From the NCBI GenBank assembly GCA_900767695.1, contig CAAGAC010000037.1:1-52380 (forward strand): 52,380 bases of DNA. The letters run 5' to 3'. The translations under genes were made by a program, and so were the position numbers. Origin of the DNA: an uncultured Succinivibrio sp. (GTDB lineage Bacteria > Pseudomonadota > Gammaproteobacteria > Enterobacterales > Succinivibrionaceae). Numbering within the stretch: the stretch's first letter is position 1; every line of letters begins with the position of its first letter. Of this stretch, positions 8,032 to 16,649 are shown piece by piece. The notes under the pieces are model-generated. The model was not told the DNA's origin and did no database searches. It saw only the letters and a list, made by a program, of their open reading frames with translations.

Positions 8032-9015
8032 ATGGACAAATTAGAGGAAGCCAGGGACAACGGCGTGAAGGCCGCCGCTGCCGCCTCGGATCTGCAGGCC
8101 CTGGACGCGGTCAGGGTTGATTATCTTGGAAAGAAGGGCGTGTTCGCCGGGTTCATGCGCGAGCTCGGCGCCCTCACCAAGGAGGAGCGCCCCGCGCGCG
8201 GCGCGGTCATCAACGCCGCCCGCCAGGCCGTGTCCGAGGCCATCGAGTCTCGCCGCGAGGAGATGGAGCGCGTGGAGCTTGAGAAGAAGCTCAGCTCCGA
8301 GACGGTCGACATCTCCCTGCCCGGTCGCCGCGACGACCAGGGCACCATCCATCCGGTCAGCCGCACCGTGCAGCGCATCCGCGAGCTCTTCGGGTCGATG
8401 GGCTTCGACGTGGTCGGCGGCCCCGAGATCGAGGACGACTACCACAACTTCGACGCGCTGAACCTGCCGCCCAACCATCCGGCGCGCGCGTCGCACGACA
8501 CCTTCATGCTCGAGAACAAGCTGCTGCTCCGCTCCCAGACCTCGTCGGTGCAGATCCGCTGTATGGAAGTCCAGAAGCCGCCCATCAGGATGATCGCCCC
8601 GGGCAGGGTCTACCGCAACGACTACGACATGACCCACACCCCGATGTTCCACCAGGTCGAGGGCCTGGTGGTCGACGAGAACGTCTCGTTCTCCGACCTC
8701 AAGGGCGTGCTCCACACCTTCCTGCTCAACTTCTTCGAGGAGGAGCTCGAGGTGCGCTTCCGCCCGTCCTACTTCCCGTTCACCGAACCCTCGGCCGAGG
8801 CCGACCTCAGGCGCAAGGGCGGCAAGTGGCTCGAGGTGCTCGGCTGCGGCATGGTCCACCCCAACGTGCTGCGCAACCTCGGCATCGACACCGACAGGTA
8901 CACCGGCTACGCGTTCGGCATGGGCATCGAGAGGCTCACCATGCTGCGCTACGGCGTGAACGACCTGCGCGCGTTCTTCGAGAACGACCTGCGCTTCCTC
9001 AAGCAGTTCGCCTGA
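8032..9015 (+). CDS. pheS: Phenylalanine-tRNA ligase alpha subunit
   Basis: Alpha subunit of the (alpha-beta)2 class II synthetase that charges tRNA-Phe. The N-terminal coiled-coil arm (about 1-85) contacts tRNA. The catalytic core has motif 2 around GRVYRNDYDMTHTPMFHQVEG and motif 3 at GYAFGMGIERLTMLRYGV. FRPSYFPFTEPSAEAD supplies the phenylalanine pocket; the Ala position that governs side-chain specificity sits in the later GYAFGMG stretch. 327 residues, exactly as in E. coli. pheT follows after 36 bases. Confidence 0.98.
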   Translation: MDKLEEARDNGVKAAAAASDLQALDAVRVDYLGKKGVFAGFMRELGALTKEERPARGAVINAARQAVSEAIESRREEMERVELEKKLSSETVDISLPGRRDDQGTIHPVSRTVQRIRELFGSMGFDVVGGPEIEDDYHNFDALNLPPNHPARASHDTFMLENKLLLRSQTSSVQIRCMEVQKPPIRMIAPGRVYRNDYDMTHTPMFHQVEGLVVDENVSFSDLKGVLHTFLLNFFEEELEVRFRPSYFPFTEPSAEADLRRKGGKWLEVLGCGMVHPNVLRNLGIDTDRYTGYAFGMGIERLTMLRYGVNDLRAFFENDLRFLKQFA

Positions 9016-9051
9016 CTGCTGCGGCCACTACGGATTTAGGAAGAAGACAGA

Positions 9052-11430
9052 ATGCTATTCAACAAGAGATGGGTTGACGAACTGGTCCCCAACAAGCTCA
9101 GCTCCGAGGAGCTGTGCGACCGCATCACCATGGCAGGCCTCGAGGTGGACACCGCCTCCGCCCCCTGCGGCAAGTTTGAGAAGGTCGTCGTGGCCAAGGT
9201 CCTCGAGTGCGTCCCGCACCCGGACTCCGACCACATGCACGTCACCAAGGTGGACGCCGGCACCGGCGAGATCCTCCAGATCGTCTGCGGCGCCCCGAAC
9301 GTGCGCGCGGGCCTCAAGACCTGCTGCGCGCTCATCGGCGGCTGCGTCGGCGATATGAGGATGAAGCCCGCGAAGCTGCGCGGCGTCGAGTCGTACGGCA
9401 TGCTCTGCTCGTACAAGGAGCTTGGCATGGCCGAGGAGTCCGACGGCATCGTCGAGCTGCCGGACGACGCCCCGGTTGGCGCGGACGTGCACGACTACCT
9501 GAAGCTTGACGACACCGTGGTCGATGTCGACCTCACCACCAACCGCGCCGACTGCCTGGGGATCATGGGCATCGCCCGCGAGGTCGCGGTGCTCACCGGC
9601 CAGAAGCTCAAGGCCCCCGAGGTCAGGGAGGTTCCCGCCTCGATAGGCGACCGCTTCGAGGTCGAGGTCCAGGACAAGGCCGCCTGCCCGCGCTACCTCT
9701 GCCGCGTCATCCGCAACGTCAACCAGAAGGCGAAAAGCCCGCTGTGGATGACCGAGCGCCTGCGCCGCTGCGGCATCAGGGCCATCAGCCCGATCGTCGA
9801 CGTCACCAACTACGTGATGCTCGAGTACAGCCAGCCGATGCACTCGTTCGACCTCGGCATGCTCAAGGGCCGCATCGTCGTGAGGAAGGCTAAAGAAGGC
9901 GAGAAGCTCCGCGTCCTCTCTGGCGAGGATCTGGCATTGAAGCCCGACACCCTGCTCGTCTGCGACAGCGAGGGCCCTGCGGCGCTTGCCGGCATCTTTG
10001 GCGGCGAGAAGTCCGGCATCAGCGAGGAGACCAAGGACGTGCTCCTTGAGAGCGCCTTCTTCACGCCTGACGCCATCAAGGGCCGCGCCCGCGAGTACGG
10101 CCTCGACACCGAGGCTGCCCACCGCTTTGAAAGGGGCGTCGATCACGACGGCCAGCGCCGCGCCCTCGAGCGCGCCACCCAGCTCCTGCTCGACATAGCA
10201 GGAGGCCAGGCAGGCCCCATAACCGAGGCTTCCAGCGAGGAGAACCTCCCCGTACACAAGCCCATCCGCCTGCGCTACTCGAAGCTTGACCGCGTGCTCG
10301 GCGAGACCATCGACCGCAAGGCCGTGTTCGACATCCTCGACCGCCTCGAGCTCTCGCCCAAGGCTGACGACGAGGGCGTCACCTGCGTCTCCCCGTCGTT
10401 CCGCTTCGACATCGCGATCGAGGAGGATCTCGTGGAGGAGGTCGCCAGGATCTACGGCTACGACTCGATCCCCGCCACCTCGCAGGTCGCCTCCCTGGTG
10501 ATGAAGCCCCAGCGCGAAGAGGACGTGCAGGACCGCGAGATCAAGCAGGCCCTGGTCTCCCGCGGCTACAGCGAGGCCATCACCTACTCGTTCACCCACC
10601 CCGACTGGATCAAGGTCTTCAACGACATCAGCCCGCTGATGCTCACCTCGCCGATCTCCCCCGAGCTCTCGGCGATGCGCACCACGCTGCTGCCGGCGCT
10701 GTGCGAGGCCGCCAAGTACAACCTCAACCGCCAGCAGAAGCGCGTGCGCCTGTTCGAGCAGGGACTGCGCTACATCAAGGACGAGAAGGCCGAGAACGGT
10801 GTGCGCCAGGAGGCGATGGTCGCCGGCGTTGCCGCAGGCGAGCGCTACGACGAGACCTGGGGCATACGCGAGAAGCCTGTGGACTTCTTTGACCTCAAGG
10901 GCGACGTCGAGGAGCTGCTCTCCGTCACCGCCGATCCCTCCGCCTTCGAGTTCAGGCGCACCACCGAGCGCGCGCTGCACCCGGGCCAGGGCGCCGACAT
11001 CTACAAGGACGGCGTCAAGGTCGGCTTCGTCGGCATGCTCCACCCGGTCGCGATGAAGCAGCTCGGTCTCAAGGGCAAGGCAGGCGTGTTCGAGATCGAG
11101 CGAGAGGCAATCGCCTCGCGCAGGATCCCCGCCTACAGGCCGCTGTCGAAGTTCCCGTCGGTCCGTCGCGACTTCGCGTTCGTGATCTCCAGGGAGGTCA
11201 GCGTCGCCGATCTCCTCGCCGTGGTCCGCGCCAAGGCCGGCGCGCTGCTTGAGGACGCGCTCGTGTTCGACGTGTTCGAGGACGAGAAGCTCGGCGGCAG
11301 CCGCAGCGTCGCGCTCGGCATGATCCTGCGCGATCCCGAGCGCACGCTCGAGGACGCCCAGGTCGACGCCATAGCGAAGTCCATCGTTGAAGAGGCATCG
11401 GCAAAGCTCGGCGCGCAGCTGCGCTCCTAA
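9052..11430 (+). CDS. pheT: Phenylalanine-tRNA ligase beta subunit
   Basis: Beta subunit with editing and tRNA-binding domains. An N-terminal EMAP/tRNA-binding fold (about 40-150, with PHPDSDHMHVTKVDAG) precedes the B3/B4 editing domain (about 210-400, including RFERGVD), B5 DNA-binding-like domains, a catalytic-like core, and a C-terminal anticodon-binding domain (about 700-792, with PLSKFPSVRRDFAFVI). 792 residues (E. coli 795). In many gammaproteobacteria ihfA follows pheT. Here it does not: a hairpin and then xseB follow. Confidence 0.98.
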   Translation: MLFNKRWVDELVPNKLSSEELCDRITMAGLEVDTASAPCGKFEKVVVAKVLECVPHPDSDHMHVTKVDAGTGEILQIVCGAPNVRAGLKTCCALIGGCVGDMRMKPAKLRGVESYGMLCSYKELGMAEESDGIVELPDDAPVGADVHDYLKLDDTVVDVDLTTNRADCLGIMGIAREVAVLTGQKLKAPEVREVPASIGDRFEVEVQDKAACPRYLCRVIRNVNQKAKSPLWMTERLRRCGIRAISPIVDVTNYVMLEYSQPMHSFDLGMLKGRIVVRKAKEGEKLRVLSGEDLALKPDTLLVCDSEGPAALAGIFGGEKSGISEETKDVLLESAFFTPDAIKGRAREYGLDTEAAHRFERGVDHDGQRRALERATQLLLDIAGGQAGPITEASSEENLPVHKPIRLRYSKLDRVLGETIDRKAVFDILDRLELSPKADDEGVTCVSPSFRFDIAIEEDLVEEVARIYGYDSIPATSQVASLVMKPQREEDVQDREIKQALVSRGYSEAITYSFTHPDWIKVFNDISPLMLTSPISPELSAMRTTLLPALCEAAKYNLNRQQKRVRLFEQGLRYIKDEKAENGVRQEAMVAGVAAGERYDETWGIREKPVDFFDLKGDVEELLSVTADPSAFEFRRTTERALHPGQGADIYKDGVKVGFVGMLHPVAMKQLGLKGKAGVFEIEREAIASRRIPAYRPLSKFPSVRRDFAFVISREVSVADLLAVVRAKAGALLEDALVFDVFEDEKLGGSRSVALGMILRDPERTLEDAQVDAIAKSIVEEASAKLGAQLRS

Positions 11431-11438
11431 CCCACCCA

Positions 11439-11461
11439 GCCCCCGGGGCCTCCCCGGGGGC
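11439..11461 (+). terminator. Hairpin after pheT
   Basis: Perfect 10-bp stem (11439-11448 with 11452-11461), loop CCT, beginning 8 bases after the pheT stop. No U run follows (ATCGCTC), so it may be a partial terminator or an mRNA stabiliser just upstream of the xseB ribosome site. Confidence 0.5.
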
Positions 11462-11482
11462 ATCGCTCAAGGAGGCGAAGCC

Positions 11483-11752
11483 TTGGCATCCGCAAAACCA
11501 CAGGAAAAGACCCTCGACGAGCTCATCAGGGAGCTCGAGTCACAGGTAGAGAGGCTTGAAGGCGGCAACATGACCGTCGACGAGTCGATCAAGGCCTACA
11601 TGGAGGGCATGAGCACTGCCGTAAAGTGCAAGGCCATGCTCGACGAGATGACCCAGAAGGTCACGATTGCGCGGGAGAAGGCCCGCAAGGCCATGGAAGA
11701 AGCCGGCGCCCCCGCCCAGGAAGGGCGGGATCCGGAAGAAGGCCAGTGGTGA
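11483..11752 (+). CDS. xseB: Exodeoxyribonuclease VII small subunit
   Basis: Small helical subunit that binds XseA to form exonuclease VII, which degrades single-stranded DNA. KTLDELIRELESQVERLEGGNMTVDESIKAYMEG is the family core, split here as KTLDELIRELESQVERLEG followed by the amphipathic ESIKAYMEGM helix. I place the start at TTG 11483: AAGGAGG at 11469-11475 sits 7 bases before it, and no ATG in frame gives a family-like N-terminus. This yields 89 residues (E. coli 80). The stop overlaps the ispA start by 4 bases. xseB-ispA-dxs is the E. coli order too. The large subunit xseA is not in the window. Confidence 0.92.
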   Translation: MASAKPQEKTLDELIRELESQVERLEGGNMTVDESIKAYMEGMSTAVKCKAMLDEMTQKVTIAREKARKAMEEAGAPAQEGRDPEEGQW

Positions 11753-12645
11753 GCGGCATGGAGCTTGGCGCGTTCGCGTCGGAGGTCAGGGAGCGCGTCA
11801 ACTCGTTCATGCGCTCCTATGTGGAGTCTCTCTCGGACGACGTCCCCTCGCTCAAGGAGGGCGTGGCCTACGCGCTGCTCCTGGGCGGCAAGCGCGCCCG
11901 CCCGGTGCTCGCCTTTGCCGCGGGGCGCCTCTACGGCACCCCCGGGTCCATGCTCGACTACGCGGCGGCGGCAGTCGAGTGCGTGCACTCCTACTCGCTC
12001 GTCCACGACGACATGCCCGAGATGGACAACGACACGCTGCGCCGGGGCAACCCGACCGTCCATGTGAAGTTCGGCCAGGCCGGGGCGCTGCTCATCGGCG
12101 ACACCCTGCAGGCGCTGGCCTTCCAGATCCTTTCGGATCCGCGCTCGGGCATGGCCCCGGAGTCGGTCTCAAGGCTCACGCAGATCCTCGCGTTTGGCGC
12201 AGGCTACGAGGGCATGTGCGGCGGGCAGTCGCTGGATCTTGACGCCGAGCACCAGCACCTTGGGCTGGAGCCTTTGCGCAAGCTGCACTCCAAGAAGACC
12301 GGCGCGCTCATCCGCGCGGCGGTGCTCATGGGAGCGCAGTGCGGCGGGGAGAGGGATCCTGATGACATCAGGGCCCTCGACGAGTACGCCCGCCATGTCG
12401 GCCTTGCCTTCCAGGTCTGGGACGACGTCATGGACGTCACCGAGGACAGCGCCACGCTGGGCAAGAACGCGGGGTCCGATCTTGAGAAGGAGAAGAGCAC
12501 CTACCCGTCCCTCCTGGGCATAGAAGGAGCCAAGCGCTGCGCCTACGAGGCTGCGGACGCGGCCAAGGCCGCGCTCTCCAGCTTGAAGGGCGACACCTCG
12601 CTCCTCTCGCAGTTTGCCGACTTCACCGTCAGCAGGGATCACTGA
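11749..12645 (+). CDS. ispA: Farnesyl diphosphate synthase (geranyltranstransferase)
   Basis: Makes C15 farnesyl diphosphate from IPP and DMAPP, feeding UppS and quinone synthesis. The first aspartate-rich motif is HDDMPEMDND and the second is WDDVMDVTED. GGKRARPVLAFAAG carries the phosphate-binding Lys/Arg, and the dimer helix region includes GGQSLDLDAE. The likely start is GTG at 11749 (overlapping the xseB stop as GTGA), with GAAGG 7 bases upstream, giving 298 residues (E. coli 299). ATG at 11758 is the alternative. It lies between xseB and dxs with only 4 bases before dxs. Confidence 0.95.
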   Translation: MSGMELGAFASEVRERVNSFMRSYVESLSDDVPSLKEGVAYALLLGGKRARPVLAFAAGRLYGTPGSMLDYAAAAVECVHSYSLVHDDMPEMDNDTLRRGNPTVHVKFGQAGALLIGDTLQALAFQILSDPRSGMAPESVSRLTQILAFGAGYEGMCGGQSLDLDAEHQHLGLEPLRKLHSKKTGALIRAAVLMGAQCGGERDPDDIRALDEYARHVGLAFQVWDDVMDVTEDSATLGKNAGSDLEKEKSTYPSLLGIEGAKRCAYEAADAAKAALSSLKGDTSLLSQFADFTVSRDH

Positions 12646-12649
12646 GCGC

Positions 12650-14563
12650 ATGGGAAAGCTGCTTGAAAGCATCAACAGCTCGGCGGATCTGAGGAAGCTC
12701 AGCGAGAGCGAGCTTCCCCAGCTCTGCTCGGAGCTTCGCGAATACCTCATCGACACCGTGAGCAAGACCGCGGGCCACCTGGCCTCCGGGCTTGCCACCG
12801 TGGAGCTGGCAGTCGCCATCCACTACGTATTCAACACTCCCGAGGACAAGCTGGTGTGGGACGTCGGCCACCAGGCCTACCCCCACAAGATCCTCACGGG
12901 CCACCGCGAGGAGCTCAAGACCATCCGCAAGAGGAACGGCCTGCACGCCTTCATCTGGCGCGGCGAGACTCCCTACGATCTCATAAGCACAGGCCACGCC
13001 TCGACCTCGATAGGCTCGGCCCTTGGCCTTGCCGTGGCGTCAAAACGCCTTGGCCTTAACAACGAGACGGTCGCCGTCATCGGCGACGGCGCGCTCTCCG
13101 GGGGCGCTGCCTACGAGGCTCTGAACAACGCCGGCGAGATGCAGGATCTCAACATGCTGGTGATCCTCAACGACAACGAGATGTCGATCTCCCACAACGT
13201 CGGCGCCGTCGCCCGCGGGCTCACCACGATCCTGACCAATCCGCACTACGTCAAGCTCATGAAGGGCGGGCAGCAGGTGCTGCGCAAGCTCCCGGCCATC
13301 CACGAGTTCGCGATGCGCGCCCAGGAGCACGTCAAGGGCATGGTCATGCCCGGGACGCTCTTCGAGGAGCTGGGGTTCAACTACTCGGGCCCGGTGGACG
13401 GGCACGACGTCCTCGGCCTCATCGCGGTGCTGCGCAACCTCAAGGCCATCGGCGGGCTCCAGTTCCTGCACGTCTTCACGAAGAAGGGCAAGGGCTCCCC
13501 CCCCGCCGAGGCCGACCCGACCGGCTACCACGGCGTGCCGGTGTTCGACCCAGAGCACGGCATCGAGGTGCCCAAGGGCTCGGACATGACCTTCTCCTCC
13601 CAGTTCGGCCGCTGGCTGTGCCAGCGCGGCGAGGTGGACAAGCGCCTGTGCGCCATCACCCCGGCGATGCGCGTGGGCTCGGGCATGAGCGAATTTGCCA
13701 GGCGCTTTCCCGATCAGTTCTATGACGTCGGCATCGCCGAGCAGCACGCGATGATCTTCGCATCGGGGCTCGCGGCCGGAGGCCTGAGGCCCGTGGTCAA
13801 CATCTACAGCACCTTCCTCCAGCGCGCCTACGACGGGATAGTCCACGACTGCGCGCTCCAGGACCTGCCGATCATGCTCTGCGTCGACCGCGGCGGCATC
13901 GTGGGGCCAGACGGCCCCTCGCACCAGGGCGCCTTCGACATCGCCTACATGCGCACGGTGCCGAACCTCGTGATCATGGCCCCCTCGACGCTCGACGAGG
14001 AGCAGCTCATGCTCAACACGGGCTACGCCCTAGGGCACCCGAGCGTGGTGCGCTTCCCAAGGGCGCTTGGCGAGACGTCGGGCCGCAAGATAGGCCCTGA
14101 CGAGACCGTCGAGATCGGCAAGGCGCGCGTGCTCACCGACCGAGGGGGAGATGCCGCAATCGCGGCGTTCGGCCCCATCGCCTTCGAGCTTGAGAAGCCG
14201 TGCTCCGAGCTTGGCATAACCCTTGCCGACATGCGCTTCATCAAGCCCCTCGACTACGCCTTCCTGGATCGCGTCGGCAGGACCTGCCGCGTGCTCCTTA
14301 CTGTCGAGGAGGGCGCGCGCGAGGGAGGCATAGGCGAGGAGATCGCCGCCTACTTCGAGGAGAAGGGCTACCGTTGCCGCGTGATCTGCGCGGGGATCCC
14401 CGACCGCTTCATCATGGAGGACTCGAGATCCTCGATCCTGAGTGAGCTGAGGCTCGACGCTGACGGGATCATCGGAAGGATCAGGCCCTTCCTCAAGGGA
14501 TCCTCGTTCGAGGACTCGCACGCACTGCAAACGCACAAGGAGAAACGCCATGCCGTCATTTGA
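12650..14563 (+). CDS. dxs: 1-deoxy-D-xylulose-5-phosphate synthase
   Basis: Thiamine-diphosphate enzyme that joins pyruvate and glyceraldehyde-3-phosphate in the first, flux-controlling step of the MEP isoprenoid pathway. The thiamine-diphosphate site is VIGDGALSGGAAYEALNNAG with ILNDNEMSIS. GHLASGLATVELAVAIHYVF holds the active-site His, and FYDVGIAEQHAMIF the catalytic Glu. PPAEADPTGYHGVPVFDPEHG is trimmed from the mobile segment. A C-terminal transketolase domain closes the protein. 637 residues (E. coli 620). The ATG at 12650 was chosen over an earlier one at 12614 that would lie inside ispA. The end overlaps yajQ by 14 bases. Confidence 0.97.
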   Translation: MGKLLESINSSADLRKLSESELPQLCSELREYLIDTVSKTAGHLASGLATVELAVAIHYVFNTPEDKLVWDVGHQAYPHKILTGHREELKTIRKRNGLHAFIWRGETPYDLISTGHASTSIGSALGLAVASKRLGLNNETVAVIGDGALSGGAAYEALNNAGEMQDLNMLVILNDNEMSISHNVGAVARGLTTILTNPHYVKLMKGGQQVLRKLPAIHEFAMRAQEHVKGMVMPGTLFEELGFNYSGPVDGHDVLGLIAVLRNLKAIGGLQFLHVFTKKGKGSPPAEADPTGYHGVPVFDPEHGIEVPKGSDMTFSSQFGRWLCQRGEVDKRLCAITPAMRVGSGMSEFARRFPDQFYDVGIAEQHAMIFASGLAAGGLRPVVNIYSTFLQRAYDGIVHDCALQDLPIMLCVDRGGIVGPDGPSHQGAFDIAYMRTVPNLVIMAPSTLDEEQLMLNTGYALGHPSVVRFPRALGETSGRKIGPDETVEIGKARVLTDRGGDAAIAAFGPIAFELEKPCSELGITLADMRFIKPLDYAFLDRVGRTCRVLLTVEEGAREGGIGEEIAAYFEEKGYRCRVICAGIPDRFIMEDSRSSILSELRLDADGIIGRIRPFLKGSSFEDSHALQTHKEKRHAVI

Positions 14564-15038
14564 CATTGTTTCCAAGATCAAGAAGGACGAGGTCCAGAAC
14601 GCCGTGGACAACGCCTCCCGCGAGCTCCAGGGCCGCTACGACTTCCGCGGCACCGAGTCCTCGTACGCGCTCTCCAAGGAGAAGCTCGAGGTCAAGCTCG
14701 ACGCTCCCGAGGAGTTCCAGATCCAGCAGATGGACGAGATCCTCAGGACCAAGCTTGCAAAGCGCGGCATCGAGGCCGGCTCTGCAGAGTTCTCGGCCGT
14801 CACCCGCTCGGGCAAGCGCTCCGTGCAGACGGTGACCTTCAAGCAGGGCATCGACCGCGAGCTTGCCAAGAAGATCATCAAGCTTATCAAGGACGCCAAG
14901 CTCAAGGTCGATCCGAAGATCGACGGCGAGGCCGTGCGCGTCACCGGCAAGAAGCGCGACGAACTCCAGGCGGCCATCGCCCTGATGCGCGGCGCCGAGA
15001 TCGAGCAGCCGCTCCAGTACGAGAACTTCAGGGACTGA
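14550..15038 (+). CDS. yajQ: YajQ family nucleotide-binding protein
   Basis: A 162-residue protein starting MPSFDIVSKIKKDEVQNAVD, the hallmark of the YajQ/DUF520 family (E. coli 163 residues). It folds as two ferredoxin-like domains. Xanthomonas homologues bind cyclic di-GMP and E. coli YajQ binds nucleotides or tRNA in vitro, so the biological role remains open. NNASRELQGRYDFRGT-type sequence and KLAKRGIE are conserved. GGAG-like AAGGAGA lies 7 bases before the ATG inside the end of dxs, so translation is probably coupled to dxs. Confidence 0.95.
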   Translation: MPSFDIVSKIKKDEVQNAVDNASRELQGRYDFRGTESSYALSKEKLEVKLDAPEEFQIQQMDEILRTKLAKRGIEAGSAEFSAVTRSGKRSVQTVTFKQGIDRELAKKIIKLIKDAKLKVDPKIDGEAVRVTGKKRDELQAAIALMRGAEIEQPLQYENFRD

Positions 15039-15044
15039 CGCCTG

Positions 15045-16298
15045 ATGGCGGGATCGCTCCGGCCGGCCATGTCTGCGATCTTCTCGCCGAGGATGGGCGC
15101 GTGCATCGTGCTCGGCTTCTCGTCGGGCATGCCGCTCTACGTGCTCATCACCCTCCTCTCGGCCTTCCTGAGAAAGCAGGGGGCCGATCTCAGCGTCATC
15201 GGCTTCTTCTCGCTGGTGATGATCCCCTACACCTGGAAGTTCGCCTGGGCGCCGGTGCTCGACCGCTTCGAGATCCTCCGCCTTGGGCGCCGCCGCGGCT
15301 GGATCCTGCTCACCCAGCTCCTGCTCATGGCCTCCATAGCCCTCATGGGGCTGTGCGGCAGCCACATCGCCGCGGCGGCGTGGCTCGCGCTTGCAACCGC
15401 GGTCTGCTCGGCCACCCAGGACATCGCCATCGACGCCTTCCGCCGCGAGATCCTGAGCGACAGCGAGATGGGCCTTGGCAACTCGCTCTTCGTGAACGCC
15501 TACCGCATCGCGGGGCTGGTGCCCGGCGGCCTCTCGCTCATCCTCGCCCAGTTCCTCCCCTGGGGCGCGGTCTTCGCGCTCACCGCGCTGTGCCTGCTGC
15601 CAGGCTTCCTCATCACCCTCCGCATGAGGGAGAGGCCCTGCGCGGCGGCCCCCAGGACGCTCAAGGCCGCGGTGGTCGAGCCCTGGCGGGACTTCATCGG
15701 GCGCAACGGGGTGCCGCACGCGCTGCTCGTCATCGCGTTCGTGTTCTTCTACAAGCTCGGCGACTCGATGGCCACGGCGCTCGCGACCCCGTTCTACATC
15801 GACCTTGGATACGATCTCGCGACCATCGGGATCATCGCCAAGAACGTGGGCCTGTGGTCCACGGTCGCAGGAGGGCTGTTAGGCGGGCTCTTCATGCTGA
15901 GGATCGGGATCAGCAAGGCGCTGTGGATCTTCGGGGCGGGGCAGATGCTCACCATCGCCGCCTTCGCCGTCCTGGCCCACGCCGGCAGGGCAGGGGGGCC
16001 GTCGCTGTGGCTCTTCTCGCTTGCTGTCGGCGCCGAGGCCCTGGGCTCTGGGCTTGGCACCGCTGCCTTCGTCTCCTACATCGCCTCGGCCACCAACCCC
16101 GAGTACACCGCGACCCAGTTCGCGCTGCTCACCTCGCTCTCGGCCGTGCCGCGCACCTTCTGCAACGCGATGACCGGGGTGCTCATAAACTCGCTTGGCT
16201 GGGAGCGCTTCTTCATCCTCTGCGTGCTCCTGGCGCTGCCCGGCATGATCCTTCTCTTCTGGGTCGCGCCCATCAGGCTCCGCCGCAAGGCGGAGTGA
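15045..16298 (+). CDS. AmpG-like MFS permease (muropeptide transporter family)
   Basis: A 417-residue integral membrane protein with about 12 predicted helices of the major facilitator family. The start MGACIVLGFSSGMPLYVLITLLSAFLRKQG, shortened here to GFSSGMPLYVLITLLSAFLR, and KFAWAPVLDRFE and SATQDIAIDAFRREIL are typical of AmpG, which imports anhydro-muropeptides from the periplasm for peptidoglycan recycling and AmpC induction. It is shorter than E. coli AmpG (491) but close to many AmpG-like permeases. ATG at 15045, 6 bases after yajQ. A terminator 100 bases downstream ends the xseB-ispA-dxs-yajQ-ampG-like unit. Substrate is inferred from family only. Confidence 0.85.
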   Translation: MAGSLRPAMSAIFSPRMGACIVLGFSSGMPLYVLITLLSAFLRKQGADLSVIGFFSLVMIPYTWKFAWAPVLDRFEILRLGRRRGWILLTQLLLMASIALMGLCGSHIAAAAWLALATAVCSATQDIAIDAFRREILSDSEMGLGNSLFVNAYRIAGLVPGGLSLILAQFLPWGAVFALTALCLLPGFLITLRMRERPCAAAPRTLKAAVVEPWRDFIGRNGVPHALLVIAFVFFYKLGDSMATALATPFYIDLGYDLATIGIIAKNVGLWSTVAGGLLGGLFMLRIGISKALWIFGAGQMLTIAAFAVLAHAGRAGGPSLWLFSLAVGAEALGSGLGTAAFVSYIASATNPEYTATQFALLTSLSAVPRTFCNAMTGVLINSLGWERFFILCVLLALPGMILLFWVAPIRLRRKAE

Positions 16299-16400
16299 TC
16301 GCATCATCCCCAGCGCGCGCATCGGGCGGGCTTCCCTGATCCTCCGGGAGCGGAGCAATTCCAACGCGCAAAATGCACGCGCGGCACGCCGCGCGCCGGT

Positions 16401-16431
16401 GCCCGGGAGAGAGGCCTCCCAGGCCGTTTTT
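16401..16431 (+). terminator. Intrinsic terminator after the ampG-like gene
   Basis: GCCCGGGAG (16401-16409) pairs with CTCCCAGGC (16416-16424) with one C/A mismatch, loop AGAGGC, then CG and T5. It ends the upstream operon before the nqr promoter. Confidence 0.75.
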
Positions 16432-16522
16432 CTAACATTTCAGACTTCTGAAAAGCGCGGCGGATCATGACCGGGCAGGGCTTTCCTTAACCTTGACGCC
16501 ACACGGCCTTTTCCTAATTCTG

Positions 16523-16531
16523 TGATAAAAT
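16523..16531 (+). promoter_or_regulatory. Candidate extended -10 promoter for nqrABCDEF
   Basis: TGATAAAAT at 16523-16531 fits an extended -10 (TG-n-TAAAAT). A TTGACG at 16493 is too far away (27 bases) for this -10, but could pair with TAATTC at 16515. It is the only AT-rich patch between the upstream terminator and nqrA. Confidence 0.45.
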
Positions 16532-16534
16532 TTA

Positions 16535-16649
16535 CCGGGTGCAAAAGCGCCCGGAGATCACGTTTTTTCCAAAAGACGGCTGGCTTTCCGCGCGCCGCAT
16601 CCTTTGGGGCATCAATGCCCCGGGCATTTTTAAGTTGGAATCGTCACCT
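16535..16649 (+). promoter_or_regulatory. Structured 5' leader of the nqr operon
   Basis: Between the candidate promoter and nqrA are two hairpin systems. The first has CCGGGTGC (16535-16542) pairing with GCGCCCGG (16547-16554), loop AAAA, with a T6 run at 16563-16568. The second has three arms: GGGGCA (16606-16611), TGCCCC (16616-16621) and GGGCA (16622-16626), followed by T5 (16627-16631). The middle arm can pair with the left arm through a 4-base loop; direct pairing with the right arm leaves no loop, so that alternative needs a slipped register. No known riboswitch was recognised. The nqrA ribosome site (GGAA at 16637) lies just after. Confidence 0.45.

Noticed and set aside
9055..11463. 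802-codon open frame antisense to pheT
   Set aside because: It mirrors pheT almost exactly, has no family-like motifs and reflects the codon bias of GC-rich DNA. pheT has clear domain signatures.
16539..16649. N-terminal extension of nqrA by 37 codons
   Set aside because: It would translate the leader hairpins and T6 run. The family N-terminus begins at ATG 16650.
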